From Litorimonas sp964414555 (GTDB taxonomy: Bacteria; Pseudomonadota; Alphaproteobacteria; Caulobacterales; Maricaulaceae): 64,000 nucleotides of DNA. The DNA lies in NCBI GenBank assembly GCA_964414555.1, contig CAYPWW010000005.1, positions 4,788-68,787 of the forward strand, read 5' to 3'. A model generated the notes under the pieces. It was given only the letters and a program-made list of their open reading frames with translations. It was not told the origin of the DNA and ran no database searches. Made by a program: the position numbers and the translations under genes. The stretch's first letter is position 1; each line of letters opens with the position of its first letter. This document shows positions 34,063-43,022 of the stretch, piece after piece.

Positions 34063-35489
34063 AGCTTGGAGAGCTGCTCGGACAGATCCGCCGCCCAGTA
34101 AGTAATATCACCCGCGCCGAGACACACGATGAGATCGCCCGGCTCCAGATGCGGGTGCAGATCAGCCGCCAGCGTGGCTTTCGATGTCAGCGCCACATCG
34201 CGGTGCCCGTGCGAACGCAGGGATTGCGATAGGGACACCGCGCTAATCCCCTCAATCGGGTCTTCGCCTGCCGCATAAACATCGGTCAGATAGACGCGAT
34301 CCGCATCGTTGAAACAGGTCGAGAAATCTTCGAACAAATCTTTCAGACGTGAGTAGCGATGCGGTTGCATGACAGCGTGGACTTTGCCTTTTGCGACTTG
34401 ACGCGCGGCCTGTAGCACGGCGGAAATCTCGACGGGGTGATGGCCATAGTCATCGATGATCGTCACACCGTTCCAATCGCCGATATGGGTAAAGCGACGT
34501 TTGACACCCGCGAAACTGTCGAGGCCCGCGCGGACTTTCTCCGCACTGACGCCCAGTTCTCGCGCGACCGCAATCGCGGACAACACGTTCTGCGCGTTAT
34601 GCTTGCCCGCCATCGGTAGGAACATGTCGGTCCAGCGATCTTCCTCGCCGTCGATATTGCGGAAGACAACATCGAAACGTGATCCGGTTGTTTCCAGTTG
34701 TAGGTTCTCCGCGCGCACATCGGCCTGCGGATTAAAGCCATAGGTGATGACGCGGCGGTCACTGATCCGCGACGTGAGGGCTTGCACCTCTGGATGATCA
34801 ATGCACAGCACAGCGAAGCCGTAGAACGGCAGGTTTTGCACAAACTGATCAAAGGCAGATCGCAGCACGTCGAAATCGCCGTAATGCTCCATATGCTCGG
34901 GGTCGATATTTGTGACGACGGCAACAGTCGGCAGAAGTTTTAGGAACGAGCCATCGCTCTCATCCGCTTCGACGACCATCCACTCACCCAAGCCCAATTT
35001 CGCATTGGACGCATAAGCGTTGATGATTCCGCCATTGATGACCGTCGGGTCAAGGTCGCCGCCTTCGAGTAGTGCGGCGATCATCGTCGTCGTTGTCGTC
35101 TTTCCGTGAGTTCCCCCGACAGCCACCGTCCATTTCACACGCCTTAGCTCGGCCAGCAGTTCCGCACGGCGCACGACAGGAATAGCGCGCGCACGAGCTT
35201 CGCGCAGTTCGGGATTATCGCGCTTAATTGCGGAGGACATCACGATGGCGCCCGCGCCGTGAACCTGTTCGGCCTTTTGCCCGATGAAGATCGTCGCGCC
35301 GAGACGTTTCAGGCGTTCGGTATTGATACTCTCGCGCGCGTCAGAACCTTGCACTTGATAGCCAAGATTGAGCATGACTTCGGCAATGCCGGACATGCCA
35401 ATGCCCCCGATGCCAACGAAATGGATCGGGCCGAGATCAAAGGGCACCTTTGTCGCGAGGGCGGAGTGTTTGAGCTGTGTATCAGGCAT
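34059..35489 (-). CDS. murC: UDP-N-acetylmuramate--L-alanine ligase MurC
   Basis: Adds L-Ala to UDP-MurNAc, the first peptide step. The 476-residue Mur ligase has an N-terminal Rossmann domain (IHFVGIGGIGMSGIAEV), ATP loop GGTHGKTTTTTMIA (about 115-128), the central VVEADESDGSFL, and the C-terminal DDYGHHPVEI motif. The ATG at 35489 gives the family start; a longer frame would run into murG. It lies 19 bp after murG. Confidence 0.96.
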   Translation of the reverse strand: MPDTQLKHSALATKVPFDLGPIHFVGIGGIGMSGIAEVMLNLGYQVQGSDARESINTERLKRLGATIFIGQKAEQVHGAGAIVMSSAIKRDNPELREARARAIPVVRRAELLAELRRVKWTVAVGGTHGKTTTTTMIAALLEGGDLDPTVINGGIINAYASNAKLGLGEWMVVEADESDGSFLKLLPTVAVVTNIDPEHMEHYGDFDVLRSAFDQFVQNLPFYGFAVLCIDHPEVQALTSRISDRRVITYGFNPQADVRAENLQLETTGSRFDVVFRNIDGEEDRWTDMFLPMAGKHNAQNVLSAIAVARELGVSAEKVRAGLDSFAGVKRRFTHIGDWNGVTIIDDYGHHPVEISAVLQAARQVAKGKVHAVMQPHRYSRLKDLFEDFSTCFNDADRVYLTDVYAAGEDPIEGISAVSLSQSLRSHGHRDVALTSKATLAADLHPHLEPGDLIVCLGAGDITYWAADLSEQLSKL

Positions 35490-35508
35490 GGTGTGCGTTT
35501 GGAAAACC

Positions 35509-36588
35509 TTATGAGACGGCGCGGATAACCAACGCCGCGAGATCGCGGGCCGCGTCCGGACGCCCGAGGGAACGGGCAGCAGTGGCGGCAGATGAGAGCC
35601 AGTCCGAATCATTTAATCGGGCCTCCAAAATATCTTTGACAGACTCTGGCGTAAACTCGGATTCGGGCAGAATATCGGCGGCGCCGTGGCGTTCTAGCGA
35701 CTGCGCATTGGCGGTTTGATGATCATCCATCGCAATCGCCAACGGGATCAGCAGCGACGGCTTCCCCATCAAGGCGATCTCCGCCACAGAGGAGGCTCCA
35801 GCCCGCGCGACAACATAATGCGCGCCGGCGAGGTGTTTTTCGATGTCAGAGAAGAACGTCTCGCAGGTCGCGGTGACACCAGAGTCCTCATAAGTGCGCC
35901 GCGCGTTTTCCAACTCGCCTGAGGTCGTTTGCTGCACGACGGAAATGCGGCTGCGCAAAACCTCTGGCAGGCTCGCGACGGCTTTCGGCAAGTTTTGCGA
36001 TAGCACCCGCGCGCCGAGACTGCCGCCCACGATCAATAGGTTTATCGTATCTGTCGGCGGGGCGTAGCTTTCGGGCACAGCGTCCACGATCTGCGCGCGC
36101 ATGGGATTGCCGAGGCAGGTGACATTCGCCTGCGTTGGGGCTTTTGCAAGATCGGGAAAGCCGGAGACGACGTGTATGGCCTTGGCCGCAAAGACACGGT
36201 TCACGCGACCCAGCACCGCGTTTTGTTCATGCAAGATCGTGGGCAGGCCCATCGCTTGTGCCGCCCGCATGGCGGGGAAGGCTGGATAGCCACCAAAGCC
36301 GACGACGACATCGGGCTTCCAATCGCGGATAAACGCACGCGCCTGTCGCACGCCTTTTGCCAAAGTTAGCGCACCGCGCAGTGCTTTGATTGGCGCGCGG
36401 GGAGAGATGGACGCAGCTTTCACTTCGATAACGGGATCGGCTGGAATGCGGCCCGCATGTTTGCGTCCGCGCGCATCGGTCATCATGGCGATATCCCAGC
36501 CTTCGGCTTTCAGGATTTCTGCCAAGGCTTGCGCCGGAAACATATGTCCGCCCGTGCCGCCCGCCGCGAGGAGCAATCTACCGGCCAT
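35509..36588 (-). CDS. murG: UDP-GlcNAc--lipid I N-acetylglucosaminyltransferase MurG
   Basis: Peripheral membrane GT-B enzyme that adds GlcNAc to lipid I to give lipid II. The 359-residue protein has the first G loop LAAGGTGGHMFPAQALAE, a second G loop VGFGGYPAFPAMRAA with LHEQNAVLGRVNR, and the nucleotide-binding segment VVARAGASSVAEIALMGKPSLLIP. It overlaps ftsW by 11 bp. Confidence 0.97.
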   Translation of the reverse strand: MAGRLLLAAGGTGGHMFPAQALAEILKAEGWDIAMMTDARGRKHAGRIPADPVIEVKAASISPRAPIKALRGALTLAKGVRQARAFIRDWKPDVVVGFGGYPAFPAMRAAQAMGLPTILHEQNAVLGRVNRVFAAKAIHVVSGFPDLAKAPTQANVTCLGNPMRAQIVDAVPESYAPPTDTINLLIVGGSLGARVLSQNLPKAVASLPEVLRSRISVVQQTTSGELENARRTYEDSGVTATCETFFSDIEKHLAGAHYVVARAGASSVAEIALMGKPSLLIPLAIAMDDHQTANAQSLERHGAADILPESEFTPESVKDILEARLNDSDWLSSAATAARSLGRPDAARDLAALVIRAVS

Positions 36589-37726
36589 AAGAATAGGCCC
36601 CAGGACGACGACGCGTGAAGGCGAGGATCAGCCCTGCCGTAAAACACAGCGCCAACATCGAAGACCCGCCATTGGAAATAAACGGCAAGGTCATGCCTTT
36701 GGACGGCGCCATATTCAGGTTCACAAACAGGTTGATGATCGTCTGCATCCCGATCAACGTTGCCAGTCCCGCTGTCGCCAGTTGGCAGAAATAATCATTC
36801 AGGCGCAGCGCATTGCGGAATGTCTGGATCACCAGCGCGGCCAGCAAAAAGATTAAAATCACGGAAATCAGAAAACCAAACTCCTCGACCGTGACGGCGA
36901 AAATGAAATCCGTATGCCCATCCGGCAGGGAGTATTTCACAACACCTTCGCCGGGACCGCGGCCAAAGAAACCGCCGCTAGAAATCGCCTCCATCGCTTT
37001 GTCGATCTGATAGCTGTCAGCCGTGTTGGGCGAGGTAAAGGCGCTGACCCGTGCGCGCACATGTGGCAGGGTCAGATAGGCCGCGACAACGCCAACAACC
37101 GAAATACCCAACATGACCAGCAGCCAACCGAGCGAGAGACCTGCAAAGAAGAACACAGCCGCAAAACCTAGGGTGAGCAAAAAGGACTGCCCAAAATCGG
37201 GCTGCATAATCAACAATCCAATCAGGGCGATATAGGTCGCAAAGACAATCGCAGCAGACGGCACATTTGGATCGCGCTTGCGCAGGGAGAACATCCAAGC
37301 GGCGAAAACGATAAAGGCAGGCTTCGCAAATTCTGACGGCTGCAACCCCAATGGTCCGATACGGACCCAGCGGGTTGCGCCTTTCACCTCATAGCCAATC
37401 ACAGGCAACGCCAGCATGATAAGGAAGGAGCCAACCAAGGTGAGAACTGCAATTCGGCGCGCATTTATCGCGTCAAACAACGACACGATAAACATGCCAA
37501 AGACACCCATGCCGACGAAAATCGCGTGCTTATACAGAAAGAAAAACGGGTTGGCGTAATCCAGTCGCGCCGCCGCCGCCGGACTGGACGCCATCGACAA
37601 AATCAAACCCGCGCCCAGCAAGCAAATCAGAATAGACAGAGTCACCTGATCCACACTGCGCCACCATTCCCCGATCAACGTCCGACGCGAACGGGAGGTG
37701 ATTAAACTTGGCAGTGCGCCGATCAT
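36578..37726 (-). CDS. ftsW: Septal peptidoglycan polymerase FtsW
   Basis: SEDS-family glycosyltransferase that polymerises lipid II at the septum with FtsI. The 382-residue protein has about ten membrane helices and conserved SEDS segments: the catalytic loop with RWVRIGPLGLQPSEFAKPA, LLIMQPDFGQSFLL, DGHTDFIFAVTVEEFGF and PFISNGGSSMLAL. It overlaps murD by 4 bp upstream and murG by 11 bp downstream. Confidence 0.96.
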   Translation of the reverse strand: MIGALPSLITSRSRRTLIGEWWRSVDQVTLSILICLLGAGLILSMASSPAAAARLDYANPFFFLYKHAIFVGMGVFGMFIVSLFDAINARRIAVLTLVGSFLIMLALPVIGYEVKGATRWVRIGPLGLQPSEFAKPAFIVFAAWMFSLRKRDPNVPSAAIVFATYIALIGLLIMQPDFGQSFLLTLGFAAVFFFAGLSLGWLLVMLGISVVGVVAAYLTLPHVRARVSAFTSPNTADSYQIDKAMEAISSGGFFGRGPGEGVVKYSLPDGHTDFIFAVTVEEFGFLISVILIFLLAALVIQTFRNALRLNDYFCQLATAGLATLIGMQTIINLFVNLNMAPSKGMTLPFISNGGSSMLALCFTAGLILAFTRRRPGAYSYGR

Positions 37727-39156
37727 GCGGCGTCAACTTCGTGGGTCATATCTGGCGCAGGCGCGTCAATCCCCATGAGGTTTTGGACCTGCGTACGGAA
37801 CGCCTCGCCGCGCACTTCGAAATTCTTGAACTGGTCGAAACTCGCACAAGCGGGTGAGAGCAGGACGATCGGATTTTCGACGCCGGATTCCAGCGCGTCT
37901 TTTGTGGCGCAGAGCACGGCCATTTCTAGCTTGCCCTTGTTTTGTGCCACGCCTGTAAAACTCTCGCCGAAATCCTCAGCTGCCTCTCCGATGAAATAGG
38001 CCTGACGGACGTTTCCGAACAGATCGGATAGCGGTTTGATCCCGCCCTCTTTCGGGACGCCGCCCGCGATCCAGAAAATATTTTGATAGCTTGCCAGCGC
38101 TTGCCGCGCCGCGTCGGCATTGGTCGCCTTGCTGTCATTGACGAAGCGAACATTGCGCAGCGTGCCAACGGTTTCCATGCGGTGCTCGAGGCCGGGGAAA
38201 TCCAAAATCGCCGCACCGATCTCGCGGTGGTTCAGCCCGAGAGAAGACACAGCCGCATGGGCGGCGGCGGCGTTTTGCCAGTTATGTCGTCCCTCTAGGG
38301 CTTGCGCCTCGTTCAGATCACAGACCTCGACCGCCTTGCGCGACATTTTACAGAACAACTTACCCCCCAGAACTGACACGCCATGACCAAGTGAGCGCCG
38401 CGCCGAAATCGGCACAATCCGGCGGCCATTGCTGACCTTCAGCTCTGTACAGAGGGCTTTACCATATTCATCATCCACACCGATAACGACGGTATCTGCA
38501 GAGGTCTGATTGGCAAAAATCGCTTGTTTCGCGCGACCATAATCTTCCAACGTGCCGTGACGATCCAGATGATCCGGCGAGAGATTGAGGAAAACGGCCG
38601 CATTGGCACGTAGGGAATGCGTGCGCTCTAACTGATAGCTAGACAGCTCGATCACGTAATAGGTACCCGCGTGCATCCGGTCGAGATCCAGCACACCGCG
38701 CCCGATATTCCCACCGATCTGCGCGTCTTTCCCACAACTGCGAAGGATATGCCCGATCAAGGTCGTTGTCGTAGATTTGCCATTCGTACCAGTGATGGCG
38801 ACAATTTTGGGTCGGTCCCGTTCGGGCCGTGCCGCGACTTCGCGCGCGAGGATTTCGATATCGCAGATGATCGGAACCTCTGCGGCAATCGCTTTCTTGG
38901 CGGACCAATGCGGTTTGGGCAGATGATGCGGCACGCCGGGTGAGAGGACAAAGTCATCCACCTGCGCCCAGTCTGCGCGCTTCAGGTTTTTCAGCGGCAC
39001 ACCCTGTTCCTGCGCGGCCTCGCGCGAGGCTTCATTATCATCCCATGCCCAGACGGTTGCGCCGCCCGCCACGAGGGAGAGCGCCGCCGTGACGCCTGTG
39101 CGCCCAAGGCCAAAGACCGCAACTGTGCGGTCCGCGAATGTCGTCGCTGCAATCAC
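37723..39156 (-). CDS. murD: UDP-N-acetylmuramoyl-L-alanine--D-glutamate ligase MurD
   Basis: Adds D-Glu to UDP-MurNAc-L-Ala. The 477-residue Mur ligase has VAVFGLGRTGVTAALSL near the N-terminus, ATP loop AITGTNGKSTTTTLIG (about 118-133), ELSSYQLE, NLSPDHLDRHG, and the C-terminal NDSKATN and LLSPACASFDQFKNFE. I chose the GTG at 39156: it overlaps the mraY stop as GTGA and puts the Rossmann fold at the N-terminus. Reading further upstream gives a non-conserved extension inside mraY. Confidence 0.95.
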   Translation of the reverse strand: MIAATTFADRTVAVFGLGRTGVTAALSLVAGGATVWAWDDNEASREAAQEQGVPLKNLKRADWAQVDDFVLSPGVPHHLPKPHWSAKKAIAAEVPIICDIEILAREVAARPERDRPKIVAITGTNGKSTTTTLIGHILRSCGKDAQIGGNIGRGVLDLDRMHAGTYYVIELSSYQLERTHSLRANAAVFLNLSPDHLDRHGTLEDYGRAKQAIFANQTSADTVVIGVDDEYGKALCTELKVSNGRRIVPISARRSLGHGVSVLGGKLFCKMSRKAVEVCDLNEAQALEGRHNWQNAAAAHAAVSSLGLNHREIGAAILDFPGLEHRMETVGTLRNVRFVNDSKATNADAARQALASYQNIFWIAGGVPKEGGIKPLSDLFGNVRQAYFIGEAAEDFGESFTGVAQNKGKLEMAVLCATKDALESGVENPIVLLSPACASFDQFKNFEVRGEAFRTQVQNLMGIDAPAPDMTHEVDAA

Positions 39157-40247
39157 CGCAGCTTCAACGTGGACAGCCCGATCAGGGCGAGAACAATCGC
39201 GATGATCCAGAAGCGAATAACGATGGTCGGCTCCGCCCATCCCTTTTTCTCAAAATGATGGTGGATCGGCGCCATACGGAACACGCGCTTGCCGGTCAGT
39301 TTGAATGAGGCGACTTGCACAATGACGGAGACAGCTTCCAAGACGAACAGCCCACCGATGATGGCCAGCACGATCTCATGCTTCGTGGCAACGGCAGTCA
39401 CGCCCAGCGCCCCACCCAAAGCGAGACTACCCGTGTCGCCCATAAAGATCATGGCGGGTGGTGCATTAAACCAGAGAAAACCCAGCGACGCGCCGATAAT
39501 CGCGCCGAGGAAGATCGTAATTTCCGCACTGCCCGGCACATAGGGAACGCCGAGGTAATCCGAGAACACGGCATTGCCGACGAGATAGGCAATAAACGCC
39601 AAGCTCATCGCCGCGATCATCACGGGAACAATCGCAAGGCCATCGAGGCCGTCTGTCAGGTTCACGGCATTGCCGGACCCGACGATCACGAGACAGCCAA
39701 AGGGAATGAAGAACCACCCCAGATTAATAACATAATTTTTGAGCAGAGGTATTGCGAGACCCGTATCGAAATTATCCGCCTGCGGCATCGCTGTTGTCAG
39801 CAACCAAACCGCCGCCGCAGCGACGGCGAACTCTAGCAGAAGCCTCAGCTTTCCCGAAAAACCCTTATGCGACTGGCGCGAAACTTTCAGATAATCATCG
39901 TAAAATCCGATTGCGCCAAATCCGACTGTCACAAAGAACACTGCCCAGAGAAACGGGCTGTGGAGATTTCCCCAGAGCAAGGTCGAGATCACGACGGCCA
40001 GCAAGATCATCAACCCGCCCATCGTGGGCGTGCCAGCTTTAGCAACAATATGGCTTTCGGGGCCGTCCTCTCGGATTGGCTGACCCTTGCCTTGACGCGC
40101 GCGAAGCCCTTCGATCATCCGTCCACCAAAGAGGAAGAAGATCACGAGCGAGGTCATCAGCGCGCCGCCCACGCGGAAGGTGATGTAATTAAACAGGTTG
40201 AAAATCTGGAAGTCTTCACCCAGTGGCGCGAGCCATTCATAGAACAT
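39153..40247 (-). CDS. mraY: Phospho-N-acetylmuramoyl-pentapeptide transferase MraY
   Basis: Integral membrane enzyme that transfers phospho-MurNAc-pentapeptide to undecaprenyl phosphate to give lipid I. The 364-residue protein has about ten helices and the family motifs KAGTPTMGGLMIL, the acidic GFYDDYLK, NAVNLTDGLDGLA, FMGDTGSLALGG and RMAPIHHHFEKKGW. It overlaps murF by 11 bp and murD by 4 bp. Confidence 0.97.
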   Translation of the reverse strand: MFYEWLAPLGEDFQIFNLFNYITFRVGGALMTSLVIFFLFGGRMIEGLRARQGKGQPIREDGPESHIVAKAGTPTMGGLMILLAVVISTLLWGNLHSPFLWAVFFVTVGFGAIGFYDDYLKVSRQSHKGFSGKLRLLLEFAVAAAAVWLLTTAMPQADNFDTGLAIPLLKNYVINLGWFFIPFGCLVIVGSGNAVNLTDGLDGLAIVPVMIAAMSLAFIAYLVGNAVFSDYLGVPYVPGSAEITIFLGAIIGASLGFLWFNAPPAMIFMGDTGSLALGGALGVTAVATKHEIVLAIIGGLFVLEAVSVIVQVASFKLTGKRVFRMAPIHHHFEKKGWAEPTIVIRFWIIAIVLALIGLSTLKLR

Positions 40248-41610
40248 CCGATGTGCCCTCCCCGATCAATTGCTGGGCCGCTGCCCCCACGCCCGATGCG
40301 TTGGAGCCTTTGACGAGCAATATATCCCCGTCGCGGAGTTCGCCTTTCAGTTTGGTTAACAGAGTGTTCGGCTTTGATGACCAACCGCCGCGCATGGGTT
40401 GTGGCATCGCGCCCATCAACATGCGCATACACTCGCCAGCAACGAAGACGCGCTCGAAGCCGGCTTCAACAAGCGGCTCTGCAAGTGCGCGATGTAAGTC
40501 CAACTCATCCGCACCCAGCTCATACATATCGCCCAGCAGCGCGAGCTTTCGCCCCGGCTTTAGCGCGGCAGCGGAAATCGCAGCCCGCATAGAGGTCGGG
40601 TTCGCGTTATAGCTCTCATTGATCAGCGTGATGGTTTTACCCTCAAACTTTAGCTGATGCGTATCGCCGCGACCGGGGGCGGGCTGGACCTTGCGCAAAG
40701 CCATCGCGCATTTGCGCAGAGGCAGCTCCGCCGCATGAGCCACCGCGAGGCAGGCAGCCGCGTTCATAAACCAGTGCTCACCCGGCACCATCAGCGTTAC
40801 ATCAATTTGCTGCATCCCAATCCGAAGACGAACATTACCGCCGCTCGCATGGGAGTTTGTCGAAACGATACAAACATCATCCGTATCCGAATGACCAAAT
40901 GTTAGGACGCGCAGTTCCGCCGCATCGGCCTTGGCGCGAATACGCGGCGTGTAGGCATTGTCGCCATTCAGGATCAGGGTGTCCCCCGCCGCCATGCCGT
41001 CGATAATTTCGGCTTTCGCATCCGCAATGCCTTCGACATTTTCGAAATGCGCCAGATGCGCACCCGCAACATTATTGATGAGTGCGATCTGCGGCTTGGC
41101 GAGTTTGGACAACCCCGACATCTCGCCCGTATGGTTCATACCCATTTCCAAAACGGCATAATCTGCATCCGCAGGCAGGGTCGAAAGCGTGATAGGCAAA
41201 CCCAAGTGATTATTGAATGATTTTAGAGATTTATGCGCTGAACCTAGCGCAGACAACATGACCGCCAGCGCGTCTTTCACAGACGTTTTTCCAACACTGC
41301 CCGTAACCCCAATACGCAAAGCCTTGCGGGTCGCGACAGCGTGAGCTCCCAGCGCCTCCAAAGCCTGCGCCGAATTAGATACGACGACAGCAGGAACTCC
41401 CTCTGGCGCCTTTTCACACAGCACACCAGAGGCGCCAGCTTTCATCGCCGCTTCGATAAAGTCATGTCCATCGCGCACATCTTTTATGGCCACAAAAAGA
41501 TCGCCCGGCTGAAGCGTGCGCGTATCGATTGAGAGGCCAGAGACGGAAAAATCTGTCGTCACCTTGCCGTCGGTTGCTGTCGCAATCTCTGAGGAAGTCC
41601 AGAGGCTCAT
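40237..41610 (-). CDS. murF: UDP-MurNAc-tripeptide--D-Ala-D-Ala ligase MurF
   Basis: Adds D-Ala-D-Ala to the UDP-MurNAc-tripeptide. The 457-residue ligase has the N-terminal substrate domain (SIDTRTLQPGDLFVAI), P-loop GVTGSVGKTSVKDALA (about 103-118), VLEMGMNHTGEM, and the C-terminal NESYNANPTSMRAA. It overlaps murE by 4 bp and mraY by 11 bp. Confidence 0.96.
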   Translation of the reverse strand: MSLWTSSEIATATDGKVTTDFSVSGLSIDTRTLQPGDLFVAIKDVRDGHDFIEAAMKAGASGVLCEKAPEGVPAVVVSNSAQALEALGAHAVATRKALRIGVTGSVGKTSVKDALAVMLSALGSAHKSLKSFNNHLGLPITLSTLPADADYAVLEMGMNHTGEMSGLSKLAKPQIALINNVAGAHLAHFENVEGIADAKAEIIDGMAAGDTLILNGDNAYTPRIRAKADAAELRVLTFGHSDTDDVCIVSTNSHASGGNVRLRIGMQQIDVTLMVPGEHWFMNAAACLAVAHAAELPLRKCAMALRKVQPAPGRGDTHQLKFEGKTITLINESYNANPTSMRAAISAAALKPGRKLALLGDMYELGADELDLHRALAEPLVEAGFERVFVAGECMRMLMGAMPQPMRGGWSSKPNTLLTKLKGELRDGDILLVKGSNASGVGAAAQQLIGEGTSDVL

Positions 41611-43022
41611 CCGAGGATCTCCCGCGCGACAGCGACGTCTGAGAATGGGATAACTTCTTTGCCAACAATCTGACCCTGCTCATGGCCTTTGCCCGCGATG
41701 ACGAGGCAATCTTTTGACCCCAAGCGCGAAATACCTTCCGCGATAGCGGCACGACGATCGCCAATTTCCAAAGCATCGGGACAGCCTTTCAGCACCGCCT
41801 TGCGAATGGCGGCGGCGTCTTCCGTGCGCGGATTGTCATCCGTTACAATCACCTGCTCGGCGAGCTTGGCTGCCACCGCACCCATCTTCGGACGCTTGTC
41901 CGGATCGCGGTCCCCGCCACAACCAAAGACAATAATAATCTCGCCCATCGTATGCGGCCGGACCGAGCGTAGCAGCTTGTCCAAGCCGTCTTCTGTGTGC
42001 GCGAAGTCGACATAGACCGGCGCGCCATTTTTCGTGCCCGCGCGCTCCAGCCGTCCCGCCACGCCGTGCAGATGCTCCAGCGCCTCAATCGCTTTGTTCT
42101 TGTTCACACCCGTTTTCAGCGCGAGACCCAGCGCGGCGACAGCGTTCAACGCTTGAAACTCACCCGCCAGCGGGAGGTCCACTTTGCGCCGCTCGCCATG
42201 GACGACCAGCGTGAGAGTCTGGCCACTTGCATGGGGCATGACTTCATCAATCCGAATATCCGCGCCCGTCCAGCCGACTTGCAGCACATCTTGCCCTAGT
42301 CCCTGACAGACCTCGACGAGGTGCTGGCCGTATTTATCATTCGTATTGATCACGACCGGTGCGCCGCGCGGCGTCAGATCGATGAAGAGCCGAGCTTTCG
42401 CCTCGAAATAATCGCGCATTGTTGGGTGATAGTCGAAGTGATCCTGGGTCAGATTGGAAAAGCCCGAGGCCGCGATCTCGACCGCGTCCATGCGATATTG
42501 CTTCAACCCATGAGAGCTCGCTTCCATCGCGGCATGGGTCACCCCCTCTTTCGCCAACGCTGAAAGCGTTTGATGCAACGCCACCGCATCCGGCGTCGTA
42601 TGTGTCATCGGTTTATAGCCCGCATTAGATGTCGCGCCGAGCGTCCCGAAACACGCCGCGTTCAAACCGGCATGCGCCCAAATCTGGCGCAGAAACTCCA
42701 CCGTGGAGGACTTTCCATTCGTGCCCGTCATCGCAACGAGTGTCCTCGGCTGTCCCGGATAGAGCTTGGCCGCCGTCTGCGCATAGATCAGTCGCGGGTT
42801 CGTATCAGCAATCACAGGCACGTCTGCACTTACGTCGGGCATCGAGATTACGGCAACGGCTCCCGCTTTCACAGCTTGCGGAATGAAATCGCGCCCATCC
42901 ATCGCTGTACCCGGTAAGGCAGCAAAAACGATACCGGGCGTGACCTGACGACTATCCGCCGTCAGCCCTGTGACGGGCGCGTCATTGTCCAACCCAAAGA
43001 GACTCCGCAAGGTGTGGCTCAT
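41607..43022 (-). CDS. murE: UDP-MurNAc-dipeptide--2,6-diaminopimelate ligase MurE
   Basis: Adds the third amino acid of the stem peptide. The 471-residue protein has DSRQVTPGIVFAALPG, P-loop AMTGTNGKSSTVEFLR, EASSHGLKQYR and NLTQDHFDYH. The C-terminal motif VTDDNPRTED carries the DNPR signature that selects meso-diaminopimelate over lysine, so the wall is of the Gram-negative type. The ATG at 43022 overlaps the ftsI stop by 4 bp; a longer upstream frame lies entirely inside ftsI. Confidence 0.96.
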   Translation of the reverse strand: MSHTLRSLFGLDNDAPVTGLTADSRQVTPGIVFAALPGTAMDGRDFIPQAVKAGAVAVISMPDVSADVPVIADTNPRLIYAQTAAKLYPGQPRTLVAMTGTNGKSSTVEFLRQIWAHAGLNAACFGTLGATSNAGYKPMTHTTPDAVALHQTLSALAKEGVTHAAMEASSHGLKQYRMDAVEIAASGFSNLTQDHFDYHPTMRDYFEAKARLFIDLTPRGAPVVINTNDKYGQHLVEVCQGLGQDVLQVGWTGADIRIDEVMPHASGQTLTLVVHGERRKVDLPLAGEFQALNAVAALGLALKTGVNKNKAIEALEHLHGVAGRLERAGTKNGAPVYVDFAHTEDGLDKLLRSVRPHTMGEIIIVFGCGGDRDPDKRPKMGAVAAKLAEQVIVTDDNPRTEDAAAIRKAVLKGCPDALEIGDRRAAIAEGISRLGSKDCLVIAGKGHEQGQIVGKEVIPFSDVAVAREILG